In this document: positions 7,743 to 14,192 of the stretch, piece after piece
Layout: every line of letters starts with the position of its first letter
Position numbering within the stretch: the stretch's first letter is position 1
Assembly (NCBI GenBank): GCA_003242605.1
Contig: QGUZ01000077.1
Span: forward strand, 1 to 18,899
Length of the DNA: 18,899 bases
From: Actinomycetota bacterium
Lineage (GTDB): Bacteria > Actinomycetota > Actinomycetes > Streptosporangiales > Streptosporangiaceae
Reading direction: 5' to 3'
Notes under the pieces: model-generated
The model's database searches: none
What the model saw: the letters and a program-made list of their open reading frames with translations, nothing else
Told to the model about the DNA's origin: nothing
Made by a program: the position numbers and the translations under genes

Positions 7743-8570
7743 TTAGCGGCGAATATCCGCCGAACCCTGGGTGCGGCGGCGCAGCTCCGCCTGTACGGCA
7801 CGGCCCAGCCGTAGCGTCGCCGCGCGGTTGAGCGCGCCACCGGCCACGGCGCCGGTGAGGAACGGCCCCAACGTGGTCAGATGCCGCCCGAGCGTGCGCA
7901 TGAGCCGCCTGCGCACGGCGGTCTTGGCGGCGGTGCCGAGCGCCGCGGACATCGAGGCGGGCGCGAGCGGATCGACGCCGCGCTGCCGCGCCCAGGCGGT
8001 GGTGAAGGCCATGGCGCGCTGCACCGCCGTGCCGGGCACGCGCACGCCGTACACCTCGTGCAGCTCGGCGATGAGCTTCACCTCGATCGCCGCCACCACC
8101 AGCGTCTCGGCCACGATCTGGGCTGGCGCCGACAGCAGCAGCGGCGGGGCGGCGAACTCCGCGGCGGCGAGCGCGCCGCCGACCGCGCCGACCGCGGTGG
8201 TGGCCTTCCCGGCCGTCCGAATCAGGTCATCCGCGAGCCGGTCTCCGGTGAGTCCGTAATGGTGCTCCTGTAGGGTGGAAAGGTCTCGGATCGGGATGCG
8301 CGGGGCGATCGACACGAAAAGTTCAGTGAGCCACCGGCCCCGCCGCCCGCCGGGCGAACGGGTCTGCCGCGCCGTGCGCCGCACCGCGAGCGTGAGACGG
8401 CCGAGCAGCCGGCGCCGCTCGGCCGTGTCGATGTCCTCACGTTCGCTGAGTCTGCCGACGAGGTCGGCGACCTCGCCGCCGGCCTCGCCGGGCGCGATGT
8501 CGTGGCCGTCACCGGCCGGGGACGGAACCTCGTTCGGATCGGTGGCAGGCCGATCCGTCTCGGAAGTCAC
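7743..8570 (-). CDS. Hydrophobic EcsC-like conserved protein of unknown function
   Basis: A 275-aa protein. Residues 1-80 are charged and helical with an Arg-rich stretch. The centre (YGLTGDRLADDLIRTAGKATTAVGA onward) leads into a long hydrophobic region at about 120-170, including SAPAQIVAETLVVAAIEVKLI and AELHEVYGV, which resembles EcsC-family proteins. A basic segment and another hydrophobic stretch (FLTGAVAGGALNRAATLRLG) follow. The EcsC assignment is weak and no function is claimed. GTG 8570 has GGAGG nine bases upstream. It lies 28 bp after the DUF4193 gene, so the two are probably one transcript. Its last codons overlap the left arm of a palindromic stretch leading into the otsA leader. 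Confidence 0.7.
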   Translation of the reverse strand: MTSETDRPATDPNEVPSPAGDGHDIAPGEAGGEVADLVGRLSEREDIDTAERRRLLGRLTLAVRRTARQTRSPGGRRGRWLTELFVSIAPRIPIRDLSTLQEHHYGLTGDRLADDLIRTAGKATTAVGAVGGALAAAEFAAPPLLLSAPAQIVAETLVVAAIEVKLIAELHEVYGVRVPGTAVQRAMAFTTAWARQRGVDPLAPASMSAALGTAAKTAVRRRLMRTLGRHLTTLGPFLTGAVAGGALNRAATLRLGRAVQAELRRRTQGSADIRR

Positions 8571-8598
8571 AACGCGGATCCTCCTCGGGCCGGTGCGG

Positions 8599-8898
8599 TC
8601 AGGCGGCGCACTCGCGGCAGATCTGCCGGCCGTCGCGGTCGGAGGCGAGCTGGCTGCGGTGGTGCACCAGGAAGCAGCTCGAGCAGGTGAACTCGTCCGC
8701 CTGCCGCGGGATCACCCGCAGCGACAGCTCCTCGTTGGACAGGTCCGCACCGGGCAGCTCGAGCGACTCGGCGAGGTCGGTCTCGTCGATGTCGATCGTG
8801 CTGGCGGCCTTGTCGGTGCGCCGCGCCTGCAGCTCCTGGAGGCTGTCCTCCCCCAGGTCGTCATCGGTCTTGCGCGGGCTGTCGTAGTCGGTAGCCAT
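8599..8898 (-). CDS. DUF4193 family zinc-ribbon-like protein
   Basis: A 99-aa actinobacterial core protein (M. tuberculosis Rv2699c by position). It starts MATDYDSPRKTDDDLGEDSL, has an acidic centre (IDIDETDLAESLELPGADL) and ends in a zinc-ribbon pattern with CSSC near residue 71 and CREC near the C-terminus, so one bound zinc is likely. The acidic, small and basal character suggests a protein- or transcription-machinery-binding adaptor, but no function is established. ATG 8898 has GGAG seven bases upstream. It is the first gene of a likely minus-strand unit with the EcsC-like gene. Confidence 0.92.
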   Translation of the reverse strand: MATDYDSPRKTDDDLGEDSLQELQARRTDKAASTIDIDETDLAESLELPGADLSNEELSLRVIPRQADEFTCSSCFLVHHRSQLASDRDGRQICRECAA

Positions 8899-9260
8899 GT
8901 GCGTACTCCATCCCCCTCGTCTATGTGTCTGCGCACCGTCGCGCGCCTATAACGTCTGGAGAGCCCATCTTGTGCCCATTCCGGCGAGGAGATTTTGCTT
9001 CGGTACCCGGATCCGGCCCGTCGTGAACCTCCATCCCCGTTGAGACCGTGCTTCCGGGCGTGCCGAAGCCCGCCGGAAATACGGCCGAACCCCGCCGCCG
9101 GAGGCCCGGCCGCGACAGGTTCGACGGCACATCAAACCACATGTGCGGACCGTTCAGAGACGCTCCCCCGCGGGTTCATCCGGCGCGTCACGCAGCGCGA
9201 CCGGGTGCGCGTGCCCGCGCGGCCGGACGACCGGCCGCACCGGGCCTCGCGCCGTCCCCG

Positions 9261-9281
9261 GACCGGTGCGCCGCGCCGGTC
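9261..9281 (-). terminator. Second hairpin downstream of cutS
   Basis: GACCGG (9261-9266) pairs with CCGGTC (9276-9281), and the loop can form an inner CGC/GCG stem. It lies about 65 bp past the cutS stop in the direction of transcription. No T-run is present. Confidence 0.4.
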
Positions 9282-9307
9282 CCGCGGGCCGTACAGCGTA
9301 CCTCCTT

Positions 9308-9324
9308 GCACGTTTCAAGCGTGC
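9308..9324 (-). terminator. First hairpin downstream of cutS
   Basis: GCACG and CGTGC flank a seven-base loop. In RNA the stem can extend to seven pairs with one G-U pair and a three-base loop. It begins about 22 bp after the cutS stop. No T-run follows, so termination is inferred from position only. Confidence 0.35.
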
Positions 9325-9346
9325 GCGGGGCACCCCCGACCGGCGG

Positions 9347-10702
9347 TCAGGCCAGGGGCAGGCGCACCGTCACCACCAGGCCGCCGCCCTCCCGCGGCAC
9401 CGCGCGGACCGTGCCCGCGTGCGCGCGCACCACGGCGCGGACGATCGACAGGCCGAGCCCGGCGCCGCGCGCCGAGTCGATGCGGTCGGCGTTGAGCCGC
9501 CGGAACGGCTCGAACAGGTCGTCCACCTCGTAGGCGGGCACGGGCGGCCCGGTGTTGGAGACCTGGACCACCGCTCCCCCGTCGTGCACGCCCACGCGCA
9601 CCCACACCTCGCCCGCCTCGGGCACGTTGTACTTGATCGCGTTCTCCACCAGGTTCGACACGCACCGCTCGAGCAGCACCGGGTCGCCCGTGGTGCGCGC
9701 CGGGTACAGCTCGGTGCGCACGGTCACCCCGTTCTCCTCGGCGAACCGGGCGAGCTGGTCGACCGCGGTCTGCGCCACCTCGCGCAGGTCGACCTCCTTG
9801 CGCACGCTCAGCTCCCGCTCGCTGCGCGCGAGCAGCAGCAGCCCCTCGATGAGCTGCTCGTTGCGCGCGTTCGTGCCGAGCAGGGTGCGGGCGAGCACCT
9901 TCAGGTCCTCGGAGGCCTGCGGGTCGGCGAGCGCCACCTCGAGCACGGTGCGGTTGATCGCCAGCGGGGTGCGCAGCTCGTGCGAGGCGTTGTCGACGAA
10001 CCGGCGCTGCGCGTCGAACGCCCGATTGAGCCGGGCGAGCATCGCGTCGAAGGTGTCGGCGAGCTCCTTCAGCTCGTCGTTGGGACCCTGCAGGTCGATG
10101 CGCTCGTGGGCGAGCGAGGTCTCCGACAGCCGGCGGGCGGTCGCGGTCATCCGCTGGATCGGCCGCAGCGCCCGGTCGGCGGCGAAGTAGCCGAGCGCGA
10201 GCGCGATCACGCCGAGCACGAGCAGGGTGAGCAGCGACCGCTTGAGCAGCGCGCCCTGCACCCAGCGGATCACGCCTTCCCGCCACTCCGCGTAGTACTG
10301 CCGGTAGCTCTCCACGATCTCCGGCGACCAGTGCGGCCGGACCGGCAGCTCCTCCGGCGTCACCAGGATGTTGGCGTCGATCAGGTGCCCGGCGTAGGCG
10401 TAGGTCACCCCGAGCAGCACCGCCCCGCTCAGGAAGAACAGCGCGCCGTAGGTGAGGGTGAGCCGCACCCGGATGCTCATCCGGCCGCCGATCGACTTCA
10501 GCCGGTCGATCGGGCTGGGCCGTACCACGAGCGGCGCGGGGGCGGGCGGCGGCGGACCGTCCCAGACCGGCGGGCCGGTGGGCGGCGGGGGCTGGCGGCC
10601 GGACAGCGGGCCCCGCGGGCTCTCCACGGTGGGCTGCTCGCTCCGCCACCCACCGGCCTGGCCCTGCGGGTACTCGGATCGCGGGCGTCGCTCCTGGGTC
10701 AT
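9347..10702 (-). CDS. cutS: CutS-like sensor histidine kinase
   Basis: A 451-aa membrane sensor kinase, partner of the upstream regulator. Residues 1-70 are a Pro-rich cytoplasmic tail. TM1 spans about 81-103, an extracytoplasmic loop about 104-154 and TM2 about 156-175. HAMP follows to about 226. The HisKA box is VDNASHELRTPL with phospho-acceptor H241. The ATPase domain has N box NLVENAIKYN (350-359), a degenerate G1 box SNTGPP (Asn in place of the usual Asp), F box LFEPF and G2 box GAGLGLS. It starts seven bases after the cutR stop with no clear ribosome-binding site, so translation is probably coupled. Synteny with DUF4193 and IMPase genes matches Streptomyces cutRS. Oddity: the sensor loop has no cysteine; C347 is the only one in the protein. 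Confidence 0.9.
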   Translation of the reverse strand: MTQERRPRSEYPQGQAGGWRSEQPTVESPRGPLSGRQPPPPTGPPVWDGPPPPAPAPLVVRPSPIDRLKSIGGRMSIRVRLTLTYGALFFLSGAVLLGVTYAYAGHLIDANILVTPEELPVRPHWSPEIVESYRQYYAEWREGVIRWVQGALLKRSLLTLLVLGVIALALGYFAADRALRPIQRMTATARRLSETSLAHERIDLQGPNDELKELADTFDAMLARLNRAFDAQRRFVDNASHELRTPLAINRTVLEVALADPQASEDLKVLARTLLGTNARNEQLIEGLLLLARSERELSVRKEVDLREVAQTAVDQLARFAEENGVTVRTELYPARTTGDPVLLERCVSNLVENAIKYNVPEAGEVWVRVGVHDGGAVVQVSNTGPPVPAYEVDDLFEPFRRLNADRIDSARGAGLGLSIVRAVVRAHAGTVRAVPREGGGLVVTVRLPLA

Positions 10703-10709
10703 CGAGCGC

Positions 10710-11363
10710 TCACAGCCTGTACCCCACCCCGGGGACGGTCTGGATCACCGGGGGATCGCCGAGCTTCTTGCGCAGCGTCATCATCGTCACGCGCACCACG
10801 TTCGTGAACGGGTCGATGTTCTCGTCCCACGCCTTGTCGAGCAGGTCCTCCTGGCTCACCACCGCGCCGTCGGCGCGCATCAGCTCCTCCAGGACCGCGA
10901 ACTCCTTCTTGGTGAGCGAGATCGGCCTGCCGTCCCGGGTGACCGTGCGCTTGGCCGGGTCGAGCCGGATGCCCGCGCGCTCCAGCACGGGCGGCAGCGG
11001 CGGGGCGGTGCGCCGGGCGAGCGCGCGCACCCGGGCCACCAGCTCCATGAAGACGAACGGCTTGGCCAGGTAGTCGTCCGCGCCCAGCTCCAGGCCCTCG
11101 ACCCGGTCGTCCACCTCGCCGGCGGCGGTGAGCATGAGGATGCGCGACGGGTTGCGCTGGGAGACGAGCCGGCGGCACACCTCGTCGCCGTGCACCTTGG
11201 GCAGGTCCCGGTCGAGGACGATCACGTCGTAGTCGACGTAGGAGGTCTTCTCCAGCGCCGCGGCGCCGTCGTAGGCCACGTCCACCGCCATCGCCTCGCG
11301 CCGCAACCCGGTCGCGATCGCGTCCGCGAGCACCCGCTCGTCCTCCACCACAAGGACCCGCAT
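10710..11363 (-). CDS. cutR: CutR-like OmpR-family response regulator
   Basis: A 217-aa DNA-binding response regulator. The receiver domain has the acidic pair E7-D8, phospho-acceptor D51 (VIVLDRDLP), T79 and K101 (KPF). The C-terminal winged helix shows SLTKKEFAVLEELM, the DLLDKAWDENIDPFTNVVRVTMMTLRKKLG recognition region and the final VPGVGYRL. The sequence closely matches Streptomyces CutR as I remember it, including LDRDLPKVHGDEVCRRL. The frame is open to 11429, but ATG 11363 was chosen because it begins the canonical MRVLVVEDE and has AAGGA upstream. It forms an operon with cutS. In Streptomyces this system has been linked to copper-related phenotypes, antibiotic production and protein-secretion stress. 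The upstream spacer has a tandem repeat that could be its own site. Confidence 0.94.
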   Translation of the reverse strand: MRVLVVEDERVLADAIATGLRREAMAVDVAYDGAAALEKTSYVDYDVIVLDRDLPKVHGDEVCRRLVSQRNPSRILMLTAAGEVDDRVEGLELGADDYLAKPFVFMELVARVRALARRTAPPLPPVLERAGIRLDPAKRTVTRDGRPISLTKKEFAVLEELMRADGAVVSQEDLLDKAWDENIDPFTNVVRVTMMTLRKKLGDPPVIQTVPGVGYRL

Positions 11364-11597
11364 GGTTCCTTCGCCGCCTCCCTCAGTCGCAGCAGGCTCC
11401 GCTTCTCCCCCCTCCCGGTGAGGGGTCACTTCTCAGGGTGACTCTCCGGGGCCGCGCCGCGGCGCCCGCTCGCCGTACCGCCGCGTCCTCGCCACCGGGT
11501 GCCCGCGCGGGGCGCGCCGTCGCGGCCTCCCGGCGGCGGCTCCGGCCCGGGCGCGGCCAGGCCGCGCCGACGGCTCCCAATTGTCCCTCGCTTCACC

Positions 11598-11617
11598 GTA
11601 AGCGCGCGGTAAGCGCG
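11598..11617. promoter_or_regulatory. Tandem direct repeat GTAAGCGCG, likely response-regulator site
   Basis: Two identical 9-bp copies start 11 bp apart, one helical turn, which is the usual layout of OmpR/PhoB-type regulator sites. The pair lies between cutR and the divergent small gene, so CutR itself is the simplest binding candidate. Binding is inferred. Confidence 0.5.
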
Positions 11618-11675
11618 GCCGCCGCACCTCGTCCGGCCTGCTCACTTTAGGTGATGACGAACACCTGACGAACTC

Positions 11676-11705
11676 TTGTGGAATCACCGCAAAGGAAGGT
11701 TTAAA
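11676..11705 (+). promoter_or_regulatory. Candidate promoter for the 58-aa protein gene
   Basis: TTGTGG (11676-11681) and TTTAAA (11700-11705) are 18 bp apart in an AT-richer stretch, 85 bp before the ATG. The fit to a housekeeping sigma promoter is moderate. Confidence 0.4.
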
Positions 11706-11790
11706 GCAGGGGTGCACGTGGGTAGGGCGTGGTCCACCCACCCCCACCCGCCGTCCCGACGACGGCGGCCGGAACGAGAGAGTAGGTGAG

Positions 11791-11967
11791 ATGGGCGAGT
11801 TCACGGCCACGATCGAACACCGGCTCGACCAGGCCTACCGGCGTCTGCGCGAGGCCCGGTCCGCCGGCGACGACTTCCTCGCCGACACGCTCACCGCGGA
11901 GATCGAGGACCTTCGTCGCATCGCCATCGAGAACGGCGTCACGCCGCCCCAGCCGCCCGTTTACTGA
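11791..11967 (+). CDS. Small helical protein of unknown function (58 aa)
   Basis: A short gene with strong actinobacterial codon bias. The protein is acidic and mostly helical (IEHRLDQAYRRLREARSAG, then DTLTAEIEDLRRIAIENGV) with a proline-rich end PPQPPVY. The two helices look like an antiparallel coiled-coil hairpin. No cysteine, signal peptide or membrane segment is present. The ribosome-binding site is modest (AGGTG four to six bases before ATG 11791). A candidate promoter and the cutR-proximal tandem repeat lie upstream, so it may be controlled with or by CutR. I do not recognise the family for certain; small genes are known next to cutR/IMPase in related genomes. Coding status rests on codon bias, helix pattern and context. 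Confidence 0.75.
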   Translation: MGEFTATIEHRLDQAYRRLREARSAGDDFLADTLTAEIEDLRRIAIENGVTPPQPPVY

Positions 11968-12308
11968 CGGCCGGGGCCGCCGGTCGCGCCCGGGGAGGGC
12001 GGCGACGGGGAGGCCCCGTGGGTGAGCCCGTCAGCGGGCACGGACCGGCCGGGTGAGTGGGGCACGGCGAGCCGGTCCGATCCGGGAACGCGGGTTACGG
12101 CGAACCACGGCACGGGCGCCGCGGTGGCCGGCGGGCCCGGCACGGCGAACCGCGCCGGGGCCCGGGAGACCGGCCGTCCCGCCGAGGGTTCGGGCGCGCC
12201 GCCCTTCGCCGGCGGGTCCGGCGCGCCCGGCACCGCGCAGGACCCTGTGCGCAGTACCTGTGCGCGGGAGACCGTGCGCGGGAGACCTGCGCGCAGCCCG
12301 GCCGCGCG
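11968..12308. repeat. Repeat-rich convergent spacer between the small gene and the IMPase gene
   Basis: This 341-bp stretch is non-coding and of low complexity. Three spaced copies of ACGGCGA(A/G)CC lie at 12064, 12097 and 12142. A perfect tandem duplication of the 14-mer GTGCGCGGGAGACC fills 12260-12287. Any terminator for the two facing genes must be here, but no single hairpin stands out. Open frames across it have Gly/Ala/Arg-rich products and are not supported. Confidence 0.6.
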
Positions 12309-13124
12309 CTAGGCGTCGCGTGCCGGGTCGAGCGGCGCGAGCAGGTCGTGCAGCTGCTCGAAGAGCCCCGGCGCGGCCGCGATCGTGAACTCGGGGCCGC
12401 ACGGCTTGCCGTGCAGGCCGCCGACGCGCGCCCCGGACTCGGCGGCGATCAGCGCGCCCGCGGCGTAGTCCCAGTAGTTGAGGCCGCGCTCGTAGTAGCC
12501 GTCCACCCGCCCGGCGGCCAGCGCGCACAGGTCGGACGCGGCGGACCCGATGCGCCGGATGTCCCGCACCCGGGGGACGACGTGTGCCAGCACCTCGGCC
12601 TGCACCTTGCGGCGGCCCCGGTCGTAGCCGAACCCGGTGGCGATCAGCGCCTTCTCCAGCGGCACGCCGGTGGTGCAGTGCAGCCGCTCCCCCGTGGTGA
12701 GCAGGTAGGCGCCCGCGCCCTTCTCGGCCGCGAACACCTCCTTGCGCGGGAGGACGTTCACCACGCCGGCGACGATCTCGCCGTCGACCTCCACGGCGAT
12801 GCTCACCGCCCACTCGGGCAGGCCGTACAGGAAGTTGACGGTGCCGTCGATCGGGTCGACGATCCAGCGGATCCGCCCGCCGCCGGAGCTGAGGCCGTCC
12901 TCCTCCCCGAGGATGGCGTCGTCCGGCCGGGCCTCGCGGATCCGGCCGCGGATCAGCTCCTCGGAGGCGTGGTCCAGCGCGGTCACCACGTCGGTCGGGC
13001 TCGACTTGGTCTCGACGACCTCCGGGCGCCGTGGCCGCTTGGCCACGAGCATGTCGCCCGCCTCCTTGGCGATGGCCACGGCGAGGTCGAGCAGCTCGCT
13101 TCGGGGAACATCCTGATTGCTCAC
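12309..13124 (-). CDS. suhB: Inositol monophosphatase-family phosphatase
   Basis: A 271-aa Mg2+-dependent phosphatase of the IMPase/FBPase/CysQ superfamily. The metal-binding set is complete: GEEDG around residues 73-77, DPIDGTVNF at 90-98 (metal ligands D90 and D93) and WDYAAGALIAAESGA from W218 with D219. Likely substrates are inositol-1-phosphate or a related sugar or nucleotide phosphate; histidinol-phosphatase members of this superfamily exist, so the exact substrate is open. Position matches suhB of M. tuberculosis near DUF4193 and the IMPase gene between cutRS and hemH of Streptomyces. The start is GTG 13124 with AGGTAGG about nine bases upstream. It diverges from the ferrochelatase gene across 65 bp. 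Confidence 0.93.
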   Translation of the reverse strand: MSNQDVPRSELLDLAVAIAKEAGDMLVAKRPRRPEVVETKSSPTDVVTALDHASEELIRGRIREARPDDAILGEEDGLSSGGGRIRWIVDPIDGTVNFLYGLPEWAVSIAVEVDGEIVAGVVNVLPRKEVFAAEKGAGAYLLTTGERLHCTTGVPLEKALIATGFGYDRGRRKVQAEVLAHVVPRVRDIRRIGSAASDLCALAAGRVDGYYERGLNYWDYAAGALIAAESGARVGGLHGKPCGPEFTIAAAPGLFEQLHDLLAPLDPARDA

Positions 13125-13189
13125 CCTGCCGAACCTACCTTTACCCCCGCGCGGGAGGGGGCGAGGGGTCCGTGCGATTGGATGGGGGC
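13125..13189. promoter_or_regulatory. Short divergent promoter region, IMPase/ferrochelatase
   Basis: Only 65 bp separate the two divergent starts, so their promoters must overlap. A perfect palindrome CCCGCGCGGG lies at 13146-13155. In DNA this GC-rich the palindrome may be chance. Confidence 0.3.
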
Positions 13190-14161
13190 ATGGGGAGCTA
13201 TGACGCCTTGCTCGTCGTCTCGTTCGGCGGGCCCGAGGGGCCCGACGACGTGATGCCGTTCCTGGAGAACGTGGTCCGGGGACGCGGCGTGCCCCGGGAG
13301 CGGCTGCTCGAGGTGGCGGAGCACTACCACCGGTTCGGCGGGGTGAGCCCGATCAACCGGCAGTGCCGGGAGCTGATCGAGGCGATCCGCCCGCACGTGG
13401 ACCTGCCAATCTACTGGGGCAACCGCAACTGGCACCCGTTCCTCGCCGACACCCTGCGCCGGATGGCCGACGACGGCGTCCGGCGGGCCGCCGCGTTCAT
13501 CACCTCGGCCTACAGCTCCTACTCGAGCTGCCGCCAGTACCTCGACGACATCGCCCGGGCCCGCGCCGAGGTGCCCGGCGCGCCCGAGGTGGTACGGCTG
13601 CGCCACTACTTCGACCATCCCGCGTTCATCGCCGCGTTCGCCGACCACACGGCCGAGGCGATCGGGCGGCTGCCGGAGGGGCTGCGCGACCGGGCCCGGC
13701 TGGTGTTCACCGCGCACAGCATCCCGCTGGCGATGCAGGAGGGGTCGAGCCCGTGGCGCAACGGGTACGTGGTGCAGCTGCGCCGGGTGGCCGGGCTGGT
13801 GGCCGACCGGGTCGGCCGCGCCGAGTGGGACCTGGTGTGGCAGAGCCGCAGCGGCCCGCCGCACGTGCCGTGGCTGGAACCGGACGTCTGTGACCACCTG
13901 CGCGAGCTCGCCAAGGAGGGCGTGCCGGCGGTCGTGCTCGTGCCGATCGGGTTCGTCACCGACCACATGGAGGTCATCTACGACCTTGACGTGGAGGCCG
14001 CGGACGTGGCGCGGGAGCTCGGCATCGCGCTCACCCGCGCGGCCACCGCGGGCACCCACCCGCGGTTCGCCGGGATGGTCGCGGAGCTGCTCGCCGAGCC
14101 CGAGCCGGTCAACTGCCCGGACTTCTGCTGCCCGGCGCCGCCCCGGCCCGGCCGTCCCTGA
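13190..14161 (+). CDS. hemH: Ferrochelatase, actinobacterial (coproporphyrin III) type
   Basis: A 323-aa enzyme that inserts Fe2+ into the porphyrin; in actinobacteria the substrate is coproporphyrin III, so cpfC is the updated symbol. Recognised by YDALLVVSFGGPEGPDDV near the start, FGGVSPIN, YWGNRNWHPF, TSAYSSYSS, FTAHSIP with catalytic H176, WQSRSGPPHVPWLEPDV and IGFVTDHMEVIYDLD with catalytic E261. The C-terminus has three cysteines, C309, C313 and C314 (CPDFCC), in the region where other actinobacterial enzymes bind a [2Fe-2S] cluster. ATG 13190 gives the usual family start; GTG 13172 and TTG 13178 are possible because GAGGGG lies just upstream. It converges on the transglycosylase gene with a strong shared hairpin. 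Confidence 0.96.
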   Translation: MGSYDALLVVSFGGPEGPDDVMPFLENVVRGRGVPRERLLEVAEHYHRFGGVSPINRQCRELIEAIRPHVDLPIYWGNRNWHPFLADTLRRMADDGVRRAAAFITSAYSSYSSCRQYLDDIARARAEVPGAPEVVRLRHYFDHPAFIAAFADHTAEAIGRLPEGLRDRARLVFTAHSIPLAMQEGSSPWRNGYVVQLRRVAGLVADRVGRAEWDLVWQSRSGPPHVPWLEPDVCDHLRELAKEGVPAVVLVPIGFVTDHMEVIYDLDVEAADVARELGIALTRAATAGTHPRFAGMVAELLAEPEPVNCPDFCCPAPPRPGRP

Positions 14162-14166
14162 CCCGT

Positions 14167-14186
14167 GGGCCCGGCCGCCCGGGCCC
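14167..14186. terminator. Strong bidirectional terminator hairpin
   Basis: GGGCCCGG (14167-14174) and CCGGGCCC (14179-14186) form a perfect 8-bp stem with a four-base loop. It fills most of the 31-bp gap between the convergent ferrochelatase and transglycosylase genes. No T-run is present on either strand. Confidence 0.6.
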
Positions 14187-14192
14187 CGGCGG

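Larger units (their letters stand above)
8899..9346. promoter_or_regulatory. Gene-free 448-bp spacer between cutS and DUF4193
   Basis: No convincing gene was found; the short open frames here have Arg/Pro/Gly-rich products and no ribosome-binding sites. Near the DUF4193 end there is a weak minus-strand promoter candidate, TTATAG (8947-8952) 17 bp from GCACAA (8970-8975). A perfect palindrome CACATGTG lies at 9038-9045... more exactly at 9138-9145. Two hairpins near the cutS end are listed separately. Confidence 0.35.
11364..11790. promoter_or_regulatory. 427-bp divergent control region between cutR and a small gene
   Basis: The cutR-proximal half is GC-rich and holds nothing clear. The half nearer the small gene is richer in AT. 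It contains two direct copies of GTAAGCGCG at 11598-11606 and 11609-11617, and an inverted repeat AGGTG-N8-CACCT at 11649-11666. A plus-strand promoter candidate at 11676-11705 is listed separately. No further gene was found. Confidence 0.5.

Noticed and set aside
9038..9045. Position of the CACATGTG palindrome in the cutS-DUF4193 spacer
   Set aside because: On re-reading, the palindrome is at 9138-9145, not here; it is short and not assigned a function.
8921..9142. Minus-strand 73-aa open frame upstream of the DUF4193 gene
   Set aside because: No ribosome-binding site, no recognisable motif and weak codon bias; it also covers the DUF4193 promoter area.
12260..12287. Possible CRISPR-like repeat
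   Set aside because: Only two directly adjacent 14-bp copies with no spacers.
12022..12312. Plus-strand open frame with a Gly/Ala/Thr-rich product of 96 aa
   Set aside because: Low-complexity composition, no ribosome-binding site, and it only follows the repeats of a convergent spacer.
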